Source: Plantago ovata
Taxonomy: Eukaryota; Streptophyta; Magnoliopsida; Lamiales; Plantaginaceae
Reading direction: 5' to 3'
DNA: 64,000 nucleotides
Assembly: GCA_028274465.1 (NCBI GenBank)
Contig: CM051456.1
Span: 81,764,753 to 81,828,752 of the forward strand
Of this stretch, positions 34,202-44,062 are shown piece by piece. Numbering within the stretch: the first letter of the stretch is position 1; every line of letters begins with the position of its first letter. A program made the position numbers and the translations under genes. The notes beneath the pieces are model-generated. The model was not told the origin of the DNA, searched no databases, and saw only the letters and a list, made by a program, of their open reading frames with translations.

Positions 34202-35194
34202 TCAAAAAGGAGTACCACCACCGCAAAATAACTCGGATTCGAACCCTTGCTCTACTTCGAAGCGGTGGAGTATCAGATCGTGTGTCTCTATGCCGATTGG
34301 TTCCCTCGATGCCTCGGTGAGCCGGATGTTTGGCACATTTGCTTTCTCACACATAGCAGTGATCAGATGTGGGAAAACTAGTGGGTGGCCGGGTTCTCGT
34401 TTAATCTCGAATTGCTGGAAGATGATGTCCCCGGGAGTGATGGGCAAGTTCGCCATGAGGGAATAGACTAAGATCCCGACTTCCGGCGTTATCTCTTCGG
34501 TTATGAGTCCCGGGATCAGATTAGCTACCACGAAAGGTAGGATCATGCGGGCGTGCAAGTGCAAATGTTTATACTTCAAGGTGTTATCGAGACGCGTCTT
34601 CCTTGGCTTATAGTCCTTGGTTGTCAGAACCCCGGCTATCTTCCTCGGAAACTTCTCAATCGTTGGGTCATAGACATAGTGCACAAAGGGATCACTCACA
34701 TAGTATGCTACCTTATTCTTGTCTTCCCGCAAGGGTTCCTCTAGTCCCATAATGAAACTAGTGATACTCAATGGTGTGGAAGGGACCATCACACCACGAA
34801 TAGGTACTGCTTCGGCCTTATAGTCATAGTCCTCGAAGGCAATGTGGAACTCCTCGACAAGGTCTCTATCCCATCCGGAGAGTTCTTTTCCATAGAAGAT
34901 CCATCCTCTCGCCGTTATAAGCCTGGTAAGGTGAGCATAGGGTGCATAGGGTACATCAAAGAAAAGTCCCTTGTTCTCATATTTCGTCCCCTTTAGTACG
35001 TCCAAATCCTTTGAAGTAAAGGAGATGCTATGGTTCCAAATCACTGACCGTTCTCCTCCCCTATAGAAGTTGTATCGGAACCTCCGCAATGCGTCCGATT
35101 CTTTGTATGGGTCACGGTCGCTTTCATCACGGGGAATGTCCTTGGAGGTTGAAGCTCCATCCTTCCTTGCTTTCTTCTTGGCTCTTGTGTCCAT
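34202..35194 (-). CDS. G2 ORF3, putative plant transposon protein (330 aa)
   Basis: The only intact long gene of G2. The start at 35194 (MDTRAKKKARK) is preferred over an ATG 27 codons upstream because a splice acceptor lies just before it. The N-terminus is basic (RAKKKARK, a possible nuclear signal). The body has RGW at about codon 95, EEFHIAFEDYDY, RGVMVPSTPLSITSFI, ARMILPFVVANLIPG and FPHLITAMCEKA. The same motifs in the same order occur in the relic at 60821-61552, so this is a real family, probably the 'putative plant transposon protein' domain (PF20167). No membrane segment, catalytic motif or zinc finger visible. Function unknown. Confidence 0.75.
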   Translation of the reverse strand: MDTRAKKKARKDGASTSKDIPRDESDRDPYKESDALRRFRYNFYRGGERSVIWNHSISFTSKDLDVLKGTKYENKGLFFDVPYAPYAHLTRLITARGWIFYGKELSGWDRDLVEEFHIAFEDYDYKAEAVPIRGVMVPSTPLSITSFIMGLEEPLREDKNKVAYYVSDPFVHYVYDPTIEKFPRKIAGVLTTKDYKPRKTRLDNTLKYKHLHLHARMILPFVVANLIPGLITEEITPEVGILVYSLMANLPITPGDIIFQQFEIKREPGHPLVFPHLITAMCEKANVPNIRLTEASREPIGIETHDLILHRFEVEQGFESELFCGGGTPF

Positions 35195-35199
35195 GGTAC

Positions 35200-35679
35200 C
35201 TAGAATAATCTTATTAGATAACTTCAAGAGACAATGGGACTTAGACTCGACTCCTAGACTCCAATACTCACTCAAGTAATCTCATGGTGAGTTTGAAGGC
35301 TTGCTAAAGTTCATATGAACAAATCGAGAAGCTTTAACACTTCGTTACGATAAATCCATACGAATATAAACCAAGCAAACAAACTCTCCAATTAAATTAC
35401 CCAACCAATCCAACACATTCTCATGCAATCACAACATCACCATAATCATAATCATAACTCAAATTCAAGGCTAACAATCATCAAACAACTACATAGCAAA
35501 ATTCGAGCACTAGAGTTCATCATAAATCAAGAAGAGCAAAATTCGAATTTAGACATCAAATCTAGTAAGAAACATGCTCAATAATCATTATCAAACTCTA
35601 ATTCACCAATGCATAACACAATTGAAGCTAATTAAGATAAAATCCCAAATTCAAGAAAGTTAGGGTTCATGAGAGGTAC
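35200..35679 (-). other. candidate leader intron upstream of G2 ORF3
   Basis: Minus-strand GTACCTCTCATGAACCC... (donor at 35679) to ...TTATTCTAG (acceptor at 35200), 480 bp, ending 6 bp before the ORF3 ATG. AT-rich with several T-rich stretches. Element E has a homologous GT...AG segment (48192-48729) directly before its ORF3-position ATG, starting with the same CATGAACCCTAA-like sequence. Confidence 0.6.
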
Positions 35680-35887
35680 CTTTGATTCCTTGTTATGGAT
35701 GCTTCAAACGTGAAATTTGATCGGTTTAGATGATAGAGGGGGTGATGGGATTTGTAAAATGCACAAGATTGCAAGAATTGGTGGAGCATTGAGAGAGATT
35801 GAGATTTTTGGGGTGCAAAATCGGCAAAGGAGGAAGAAAACGAAGTGGGGGGCTTTGAAACACAAGTGCCCCGCTTGCTTTCTTAAG

Positions 35888-36118
35888 GAAAGCCAAGCGA
35901 AGCGCTTGGGCGTCCCAAGCGAAGCGCTTGGCAAGCGGTCCGCTTGGGAACTCCCAAGCGCTCCACTTGGATTTCCAGTAAGAATTTCATTCTTACTGGA
36001 AATTCAAGCGGACCGCTTGGGGGTGCCAAGCGCTTCGCTTGAATTTCCGGTAAGAATGGAATTCTTACTGGAAATCCAAGCGGACCGCTTGGGATTTCCA
36101 AGCGGTTCGCTTGGGACC
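35888..36118. promoter_or_regulatory. internal palindrome cluster of G2, upstream of ORF3 leader
   Basis: Eight GCG-N3-CGC units with AAGCG/CGCTT arms centred at 35901, 35923, 35939, 35962, 36012, 36034, 36084 and 36106. The two 50-bp gaps each hold a 15-N3-15 inverted repeat (ATTTCCAGTAAGAAT and its complement at 35971-36003; one mismatch at 36043-36075). A C/T-rich leader and the candidate intron follow on the minus strand, so this is placed as the promoter region of ORF3. Confidence 0.75.
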
Positions 36119-36235
36119 TGAAGCTCCGAAATCTATTTTTTTTTAACTTTTGCTAAATTTTCACCCCAAAAACCTTGTCTAAACAACGAAACAAAATTTT
36201 AAACGTGTTTCTAATCTATATGCAATTACCTACAA

Positions 36236-36252
36236 CCTCGGGTTGCCTCCCG
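36236..36252 (-). other. stem-loop after gag-protease stop, G2
   Basis: Minus-strand CGGGAGGCAACCCG, a short GC stem, about 50 bp past the gag-protease stop at 36297. The same stem-loop (CCGGGAGGCAACCCGG) lies 45-60 bp past the protease stop in element E. Confidence 0.55.
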
Positions 36253-36296
36253 AGAAGCGCCTTCGTTTAAAAGTCGTTGGCTCGACTCATCTTAGC

Positions 36297-38601
36297 TCAT
36301 GCGGGATCAATTTTGCATCGGGTACTAGACTTCCCCGTCCAAGTGCTCTTCAAAGCACCAAGTCCCTGCACATCTTGACGAACATAAAGAGGACCAAAGA
36401 ATCCTACAAGTTCGTTAGTATCAACATAAGCACATGAATTAACTATGGCTCGCAACGTATGTTGCTTGCCATTTACCTCGAAGCTACATGTACGACGGTA
36501 CATGTCTATCACCATATGTACTTTGTTGATGATGGCTCTACCCAAAAGAACCACATCCTTGAGCTTTGCGGAGGATGTAGGCATGACGATGAAGTTCGTC
36601 TTGACCTCTACACCGGCGACACTTACCACTAGATTTTCGATCACACCCAATGGCTTCTTCATAGACCCATCTGCCAATTGCACCATGCACTTCATTGGTC
36701 TTAAGCCAGACAAACCCGACTCTTCGTACACGTTCAAAGGTATGACATTCACACCCGCTCCCGTGTCTAGAGTTGCCACTATTCCATCCTTCTTACCCAA
36801 GCCGATTTCCACATCAAAGCTCTCTTGGATAGGCACTTCCACCATATCCACCAACTCATCCTCAGACGATGAGTTTTCATTCACTTCTTCCACTATCGCA
36901 TCAGATTGTGCGACCACTTTCTCTTCCACAACTACCTTAGGAGTCTCAAGCTCCTCACTCACCTTGCAAGTTTCAGTTACCTTGCAACTTGGCACCTCAA
37001 CTAGTGCATTGTCTCTCACAACCGTGATCTCCACGGGCAAATCAGTCACCACGGTTATGGCCATAGCCTTCTCCATGTTTCCGGGAAACTTCCCTTGCTC
37101 TCTACTAGCCCCCCGATCTATTAGCTCTTGCAACTTCTTATGGAGGTTGCTACTACTAGCCTCAAGCTTCTCAAAGCGTTGATTGTTAGTAGCCTCATTA
37201 CGATAGTAATGCTCCATGAATTTATTCGTCTTCATAACCAGATCATTGAGTGAAGAGACAAGAGGTGAAGGAAGCACCCCTCCACCTTGTGGTCCCGAAC
37301 TAGCAACCTGAGGTGGAGGTGTAGGATTAGAAGGCGGTGCTCCTTCATTCCAATTGTTCCCATAGCTGAGACGACTTCTATCTTGATTAGGCCCATAGGC
37401 ATTTTGATCCGAGTTATGAAAATAACCACGGTTGCCTTGATTCTGGTACCCACCTCGGGGTCCACGGTTTTGTGGCCTCACATTGCCATAACCTTGCCCG
37501 TAGTTCACATCTCCAACTACTTGCTCTCCCTCAGCAGCATATACTTCTTGACGGACATCGTTCGTGATATATTGCTCTCTAGCAAATTCAAAACAGCATA
37601 AATAAGCCGGGTGCCCATAGTTCTTGCACACACCACAAACCTCCGTAGAAGGAGAAGGAACGCTTTGCCTCAAAGCTTGCTTCACTTCATGGGCGAACCC
37701 ATCGAAGGCATTTTGTTCCACTACTACCTTGGCCTCACCTCTTTGCTCCTTTTGGAGCACACGAGCCCTCACATTCCGGTTTTGGGAATTCCGGTACATC
37801 ATGTCCAGCTTCACTTGGGCTTGAGAAGGAAGCAACTCCCCCATACTACCTCCACAAATACTATCCACTTGAGATTGAATCTCAGGATGTAAACCATTGT
37901 AAAAGAATTGGAGAAGCTGACCTTTATCATACCCATTATGTCGGCATCGATGATGCAATCCCATGAAACGATCATAGGCCTCGTGGAGAGGCTCATCGTA
38001 CCTCTGCTCGAAGGAGCTAATTTGGCTCTTCATAGCCATTGTCTTGGAAACGGGGTAGTAACGCTCCATGAACTTATCAAAACATAGGTCCCATGTTGTC
38101 AAGACCCGGCCTCCAAAGTATTGAGCCAAGCCTTTGCACGATCGCCTAGCCCCATAGAAAAGACCTTCATGCGGAGATCATCATCCGTAACACCAGCTCC
38201 CGGTCGCCCAAGATGGAGAACAAAGTTCTCGAGCTCATTCAAGTATCCTATCACGTCCTCATTAGCCATCCCATAGAATTTGGGAAGTTGTTGGAACATG
38301 TGATTCTTGATCTCCAAGTTCCTGGTGGCATCATTGAGGACAATTGCTGGTCCTCTAGCCCCAACCGTAGGCTTAGTAAGTGTACGTATAGGTCTCTCCG
38401 CCATTTCACCTTCCAAGTAAACCGATTCAAGAATTGGCTCCAAAGATAAGAAGAAGACTCTTCCCGAATACCATAAGTGGAAGCTCTAGATGCTACTCCT
38501 TCAAACTCGAGATTCAAATTCCTCCTTCTCCTTTGAAACAAACGATCGATCTCGTCTACAAAGGGTTCAATAATAGGTCCACCCGTTCGGGTTCTAGGCA
38601 T
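36297..38601 (-). pseudogene. G2 gag-protease
   Basis: Starts at 38601 (MPRTRTGG), where element E begins similarly (MPHTRSRG). Two single-base frameshifts (near 38450 and 38110) break the N-terminal third. The rest, 38129-36297, is open for 610 codons: capsid core (FDKFMERYYPVSKT, GLHHRCRHNGYD), a CCHC zinc knuckle (C-x2-C-x4-H-x4-C, CGVCKNYGHPAYLC), a hinge rich in Glu/Val, and an aspartic protease with LDTGA near 36780 and VVLLGRAI. The protein ends after the protease; there is no RT. Expected role: coat protein and its processing for a parasite of another element's pol. Confidence 0.85.
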
Positions 38602-38723
38602 GCACTCACCTGAAATACAAGTTAGTGAGTATCTCAAGCAAAACGAAACAAAAACAGAAATGAGACAAAGAAGAGATGTTGGCTGAAAAAACCAAAACAA
38701 AAACACCAACCAAAGGAGTTAAG

Positions 38724-38741
38724 TCCCCGGCAGCGGCGCCA
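38724..38741 (-). other. primer binding site of G2, tRNA-Asp with one mismatch
   Basis: Minus-strand TGGCGCCGCTGCCGGGGA, one base different from the PBS of elements A, C and E, three bases from the LTR. Confidence 0.85.
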
Positions 38742-38744
38742 AAT

Positions 38745-40148
38745 TGATGATGTCGTTTTTCACCAATTAAATTTGTTTAAAAGCCTAAGAACACTTATCA
38801 CTACAAAAACTAGAGTGCAATGGCAAGTTGTCCCCGAGTGTCGTTCTCTCGGGACCTAACGTGGCTTTGCTTGAGGTTTTTGCAAGTAATTTCAGTCAAC
38901 GAGTTCAAATGTTTAGAGAATCGTTTCCTTTGAACAATAGCAACGAGAAATCAGATTGTTGTAAACAAGTTTGGAAAACGGTTGGTGGTAGAAATCAAAT
39001 ACACATGCATGGGTTACGTATATGCTCACAAGTTCAGTGCGTAAAACCTTCGATCAAGTCTGCTAAGCAACTTGTCTAGGCAAATTTAAGACACACATCA
39101 TGAAAGATCACTATCAATACTTTAGAGGTGCTTGTCACCAACACCATTTATCTAGCATGCTGCAAATCTCTAACATACAATCCTATAGCTTTCATTGACC
39201 AAGAGTTTGTCACTATACTCAATTCGAATATATTTTATAGGCAACTAAGAATCATATGAAGGGATTTGCAGCAAGATTGAATCACAATCTCATGTAAGCA
39301 TAAACATAACCCATAGCATGCGTATTCTACATTCTACCACCAACACAAAAGATTTATCTACTCATATTCATCAACATAGACATCAATTCATATGAATAAT
39401 AATCAGAATACATCATATCAAACTACAAGACAAGAGAGTGATACAAGTTACCACCAAAGCTGTCACTAATCAGTGGAAAGCAAAGAAAACCTCTCCGTAG
39501 ATGATTACAAAGGATGAATCCCAATCAAAACCTTGAATCCCAAGCTAAAATACAATGTAATCTGAGTTTCCTCTGAGTTTTGGGGCTTAGGAGCTCTCCA
39601 AAACAAAGTTACAGTTCAAAAGATATTCAAAAAATGACCAAAGATCAGATCTAAGAAGGAAAATCCGAAAACGTAACCGCTGCCAAGCGTACCGCTTGGA
39701 GAAGCCAAGCGGAGCGCTTGGCAAGCGAAGCGCTTCTGGCACTCCAAGCGCTTCGCTTGGCTTCTGTGCCAAAGCTCCTGGAAATTGAAGCGGAGCGCTT
39801 CACTATTCCAGGCGCTTAGCTTGGCTCCTGGGCAGATTTTTGTCTTCAAACTCAATCTTTTTGCCATCGCATGGCCCTCGGGTGCCTTGGACTCATCCTT
39901 CTCGATGCTTATTGATGCTCAAACACTTACGAACAAGCCACGGAGATTGGGGAACTTCAACGGGGCCATCTTTTCCATCAAAAAGGCTCGTTTTTAGCTC
40001 CAAAAACGCCGTTTCGTACCTAAGTGCCTGAAAATGCAGAAAACACAAAACGTGACACTATTCTACAAAACTAACCAAAAAAAAAGGCTAGAAGATAGCA
40101 AAAGAAGGTAAAAAAGACAAGATGAACGCGTCAAAAATACGTTCATCA
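38745..40148 (-). repeat. 5' LTR of G2 (1404 bp)
   Basis: Nearly identical to 30825-32209. The main difference is an extra 16-bp palindrome unit (CAAGCGAAGCGCTT near 39729), giving six units against five. Confidence 0.9.
39684..39825. promoter_or_regulatory. CCAAGCG palindrome cluster, 5' LTR of G2
   Basis: Centres 39691, 39713, 39729, 39752, 39794 and 39816 (spacing 22, 16, 23, 42, 22). The third unit is absent from the partner LTR. Confidence 0.75.
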
Positions 40149-40360
40149 TGCTTATGTGGATGTGCATAAGTCAATCGAGGTATTCTTCAACCTATATTCA
40201 TGCTTTGATTTATATGGTTTTTGTTCATATGTTATTTGGTAGATTCAGTAGATTGGTTCATTTTATTTGGCATGAGACTCCATTTTGTGTCTTGCATGGT
40301 TTTTGTATTAGAGTCTAGCTTAGTTGCTTGAGGACAAGCAAAGGTTCGGTTTGGGGAGTT
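40149..40360 (+). other. 3' UTR of element C, second part, and polypurine tract
   Basis: Starts with the second copy of the G2 target site (TGCTT), continues the 3' UTR exactly where 30824 left off, and ends in the PPT GGTTCGGTTTGGGGAGTT (to 40360). Confidence 0.85.
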
Positions 40361-41678
40361 TGATGAATGTGTATTTTACACTTTCATTCGAGTCTTTTTC
40401 ACCTATTTTAGCTATCCTCTATGTTAACTTAGCTATATTTTAATACATTTTATTAGAATAGTGTCACGTTTCCCTTTAGATTTTATTTTACAGGTTTTGG
40501 TTGAAATTCGAAGATTTCCGGGCAATTATATTGAAGTTGACAAGGAATTGGTGTTCCAGAAGCCTATTTGGAGTATCTGAAGATTTCCGGATAGGATTTG
40601 ATGTCTAGGGGCCGAATCTGGAGGTTAGAAGGCTACTAGAAGTCAGAAACCGAGTCCGAAAAGGGGAAGAAATCCAAAAACGCGTCGAAAACGAGGAATT
40701 CCGCAAAAAACTCTCTGCGGCGAACCGCCCCAGAGGTGGGGCGAACCACCCCACACCGGGCGAACCGCCCGGTGTGTGGGGCGAACCGCCCCACAGTATT
40801 TCGGGGCCTATATATAGTTGCTCAGTTTTCTCCGAAAATCATATCTTTCCAGACCTACTTTCTCATCTCTCTCTATAGTTTTAGGTAGGAACTTCCCGGG
40901 GCCTGTCCTGGGAGTTCCATAGCTTAGGGGATACTTTTTCATAGCGGATTGGAGCTCGTAGGATCACAATTCTTCGGAGATTGACAACCTTCGGTAACTT
41001 GTATCTTACAGTTTAATCTACTTATTTTATATATTTTTCAATATGTTTTCTTCTATGATTTCTATTGATTCCATGCATATTATGAGTAGCTAAACTTATC
41101 GTTGGTGGTAGTATGTGAATTCCTTTGCGAAGGGAAGATAATCATGCTAATGGCTATATCGCGCATTATACTCCGTGTCATTGCTTTATTTCGTTGATCA
41201 GGCACAACCTAAATTCTCGTATGTTGTATTGATTATTATGCACAATTGGACACTTGTCGACCATCAGACCAATTATCTTCGTAGTGTTGAATAATTACGG
41301 AACACATTAGGACAATAGTGATTGACTTGTCAGACCAATTATCTTCGTAGTGCTTAATATTTACAACAGGACACTAGATTGATTCAAAGATCTCTATGCA
41401 AGACCGATGAATTTATGCATGATTATCGACCCGTTATGCTAAGAAGGATCATACTATCACCAATCTCCATTATCTGTTAGAGAAACCTCTTTGCTATCTG
41501 TTTGCTGTTTTTATATTCTAAATTAGATTTGATAAAGCTAGTATAGTCCTCAGAGAACGACACTCGAGTCATTCTACTGCTACACTACGGTTTTCGTTGT
41601 AGTTGTGGATTGCCTTTGGCTAAATAACAAATTTATTTGATTCGTTCGCGTTGGAACACGACACCAGCGCGTTCATCA
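40361..41678 (+). repeat. 3' LTR of element C (1318 bp)
   Basis: TGATGA...TCATCA; TATA box at 40808-40815. Very similar to 22856-24151 apart from one extra palindrome unit that explains 21 of the 22 bp length difference. Confidence 0.88.
40717..40792. promoter_or_regulatory. four-unit palindrome cluster, 3' LTR of element C
   Basis: Centres 40724, 40745, 40764 and 40785, spacing 21, 19, 21, the same rhythm as in the LTR at 8012. The second unit (GCGAACCAC) is decayed and is the one missing from the 5' LTR. Confidence 0.75.
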
Positions 41679-42172
41679 ATGGACTATCGGACTGGGTTGA
41701 ATGCATACGAACAAAGTAAATCCTAAGAAAGCGGTAAACGTGCAAACAAAGCCTTTCACGAGTTGAAATGAGAAATATAAGTCATTTGAATGGAACTTCC
41801 AGATTTCACTTCAAAGGCTCCAAAATCTTCACCCGAACTTCGAATGAACTACCATTTCCGCCTCATACAAGATATCTCGAATCTTTCATGTTCTCCTTGG
41901 CCTTGGGCACGGTTTTGAGCTCCGAAACTTGGTCTTTTGGCCTGGAAACACGTCCCGGTACTCGTTGACACACCACGGGTGATCTTGTTGCACCAAAACT
42001 TCAATGTTTCGCCATGATTTACATCCAAAAGCGTGATTTTCACCTAAAACCTGAAAATAACAAAAGAATAGAAACGTGACACTATTCTAACAAAATGCAC
42101 CAAAATTCATGCAGGAGGATAGCTAAATTGGTGAAAAAGAACCGAATGATAGTGTAAAAAACATTGTCATCA
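41679..42172 (-). repeat. Athila-like LTR fragment, reversed
   Basis: From 42172 leftwards it reads TGATGACAATG... and follows the Athila LTR start for about 400 bp (tagaatagtgtcacg motif near 42085), then ends in sequence that looks like a piece of 3' UTR (41700-41750). The right edge is an exact LTR terminus against copia LTR sequence; the left edge abuts the end of element C. Confidence 0.65.
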
Positions 42173-43220
42173 AACATTAAATGCAAAGTAGACACGCGAA
42201 GAACATGAAGACTAGAAGACAAATGAAGGACGATGTTGAAAGTACAAAAGCAAGATAGTGATATCTTAAGGAACAAAGCCTTAGAATTTTAAATTCAAAC
42301 GGCTCCGTTGATTCACTATAAATAGAGGTCATCCGGCAAAGAGTTGAAGTGTGTCAACAACGTGATCAAACTCTCACTTGTGCTTAATCACTCAATCTTC
42401 CATACTCTTTACTGCCTATTGATCCGTTCCAAGACTTAAGCTTGAAACAAAATCTACTTGTGAAGAAGTAGAACATTCACGGCTAAGAAATTAGCTTAGT
42501 GTTCTTTCTTTAAACAAGAACAACTCTTGACACCAGAAACAACTTAACTTGCTTACTGAAAAGTATTACAAGTTGTGTTTCTTTAGATAACTTGTTATAG
42601 CTGAAAAAGTTATACTCAAGTCATCTCATCCCAAACCTCTCTAACTGATAAACATCCTTTTTTAGGCGTGAAATTCAGGGGGAATTAATCAAGCATTGTG
42701 TTGCTGATTATAAGTCCCAAGTTTGGTGGAGAACAAGGTTACAGTTCTCTAGTTAGCTTGGAAACGAAGCAAGTGGGCTTTCGTTTCTGAAGAATCATTA
42801 TAGATAGGATTTGTAAGGAACTTCAATCTTATCTTAGTGGATCCAGTCCTAGTAAGGACAAAGTGGATTAGTTGAGAGATTACGCCACTCTCAGATACCA
42901 CTATAATAGTGTTTGTGTGATTTACTTTATCGTATTTAGTTTTCAGCAAGCTTTACTTCTTGTACACTGCCACTCTGCTCACTTGCTGAAACTAGCACTC
43001 TTTGAAAAGCACTTATTGTATAAAGACTTCCGCACTCTATTTCTTAAAGTACCAGTAAACTCGTTACTGAAAAGTAACTAGTACTTGCTGAGATAGTTAA
43101 GTACCAGCAAACTCATTACTGAAATGTAATAAGCACTTGTTGAGAAAGTTTTTAAACGACGAAAGTTTGAAAAGACTATTCACCCCCCTAGTCTTTTCTT
43201 GTTGTTTAAAGGGACCAACA
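42173..43220 (+). repeat. copia LTR, plus orientation, 5'-truncated
   Basis: Reverse complement of the copia copy 2/3 LTR; TATA box CACTATAAATAG at 42314-42325; ends exactly in GGGACCAACA. No PBS follows, so it is a 3' LTR. Its first part was removed or displaced by the Athila LTR insertion at 42172. Confidence 0.8.
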
Positions 43221-43739
43221 GTACTAATCATTGGACTGTTCTTAATTTAGCATGGTAATCTGTTCATCAAAATTACAAGTTTCCTAACAAATTTCCCCCT
43301 TTTTGATGACAACAATCCATGGCTAAATTAATTGTTACCCTTTTAGAGGTTCTTGATGCTGAACAAATCAGTTGATTAATGCAAACAAACTTGAATAATA
43401 ACACAGTAAGCATAAGTAATTTGCATAATCAAGAACCAATAAGAGTCATCAAAAGTTGATTGCTGATAGTTATCTTTCAGTAATAAGTTTTACAAGAAAA
43501 AACATAGATAACTATTACAATCAATACACAAGGAATGCTTTTAATGAATCTCTAAGCTTGTCCAGCACTGGATTCTCTGAAAATATCTTTCACACTCTTC
43601 ATAGCAAGGGTAGTAAATTCAACGCAGTCCTTCTCGTAATCTTCAAGAAGTTTGCAGACTTCAAGTTAAATTATTCTTGCGTTCTTACAGGCAGTATAGT
43701 GATGAGTTTCACCATTCAGATCTTTGTAGTGTACTACCC
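43221..43739 (-). mobile_element. copia 3' end: LTR start, PPT and 3' UTR
   Basis: 43221-43289 is the first 69 bp of a minus-strand copia LTR (reading TGTTAGGAAACTTG... from 43289). It is preceded on the minus strand by the polypurine tract AAAAAGGGGGAAATT (43290-43304) and by non-coding 3' sequence up to 43739. This is the only place in the window where the copia PPT/3' LTR boundary is visible. The plus-oriented LTR to the left inserted into this LTR, probably with target GTACT. Confidence 0.7.
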
Positions 43740-44062
43740 TGATGAACGAGATTGTCAGACTTGAGCATTCAAATAAATTTGTTTGAAAGCCAAAGGGAAA
43801 CCCACAACTACACAAAACACGTAGTGCAGAGGTAAGATGACCTCGAGTGTCGATCTCTAGGGACTTAACTAGCTTTAACTAAATAACTACTATATAAGTT
43901 CAGAAAATAAATTTAACAATGCTTGATTTAACAATATATGATGAGAGCTGGTGATAGTATGCTCATTCTAAGCATCGGGTTCTAATTATGCATTAAAGTA
44001 AAACTCGTACTGCCTTAAAAGTAATTCGAATTAACAAACACCAAAGACAAATTTGTAGACGT
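43740..44062 (-). repeat. Athila-like LTR 3' end fragment, reversed
   Basis: From the plus strand, TGATGAACG at 43740 is the reversed TCATCA end; it carries the conserved GACCTCGAGTGTCG block. It is cut at 44062 by the LTR of element E. No other parts of the copy are nearby. Confidence 0.7.

Larger units (their letters stand above)
30825..40148 (-). mobile_element. Athila-like non-autonomous element G2 (9324 bp)
   Basis: Complete minus-strand element: 5' LTR (38745-40148), PBS, gag-protease, ORF3, 3' UTR, PPT, 3' LTR (30825-32209). Flanked by a perfect 5-bp target duplication TGCTT (30820-30824 and 40149-40153). Elements A and E show the uninterrupted site (CATAAGTGC...ATG...). No RT, RNase H or integrase, so it must be mobilised in trans. 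The two LTRs are almost identical, so this is the youngest insertion in the nest. Confidence 0.92.
22856..41678 (+). mobile_element. Athila-type Ty3/gypsy element C (autonomous-type)
   Basis: Complete architecture: LTR (22856-24151), PBS, gag-protease-RT-RNase H-integrase (24404-29535), 3' UTR, PPT, LTR (40361-41678). A 9.3-kb G2 element sits in its 3' UTR. Only two disabling lesions are evident in gag-pol. The flanking pentamers differ (GTTAA left, ATGGA right), so one flank has been rearranged after insertion. Unlike G2 and E, it has no ORF3. Confidence 0.88.

Noticed and set aside
36445..37182. 245-residue plus-strand frame over G2 gag (likewise 46178-46933 and 25858-26370 on minus)
   Set aside because: These are antisense of well-supported gag or pol coding regions.
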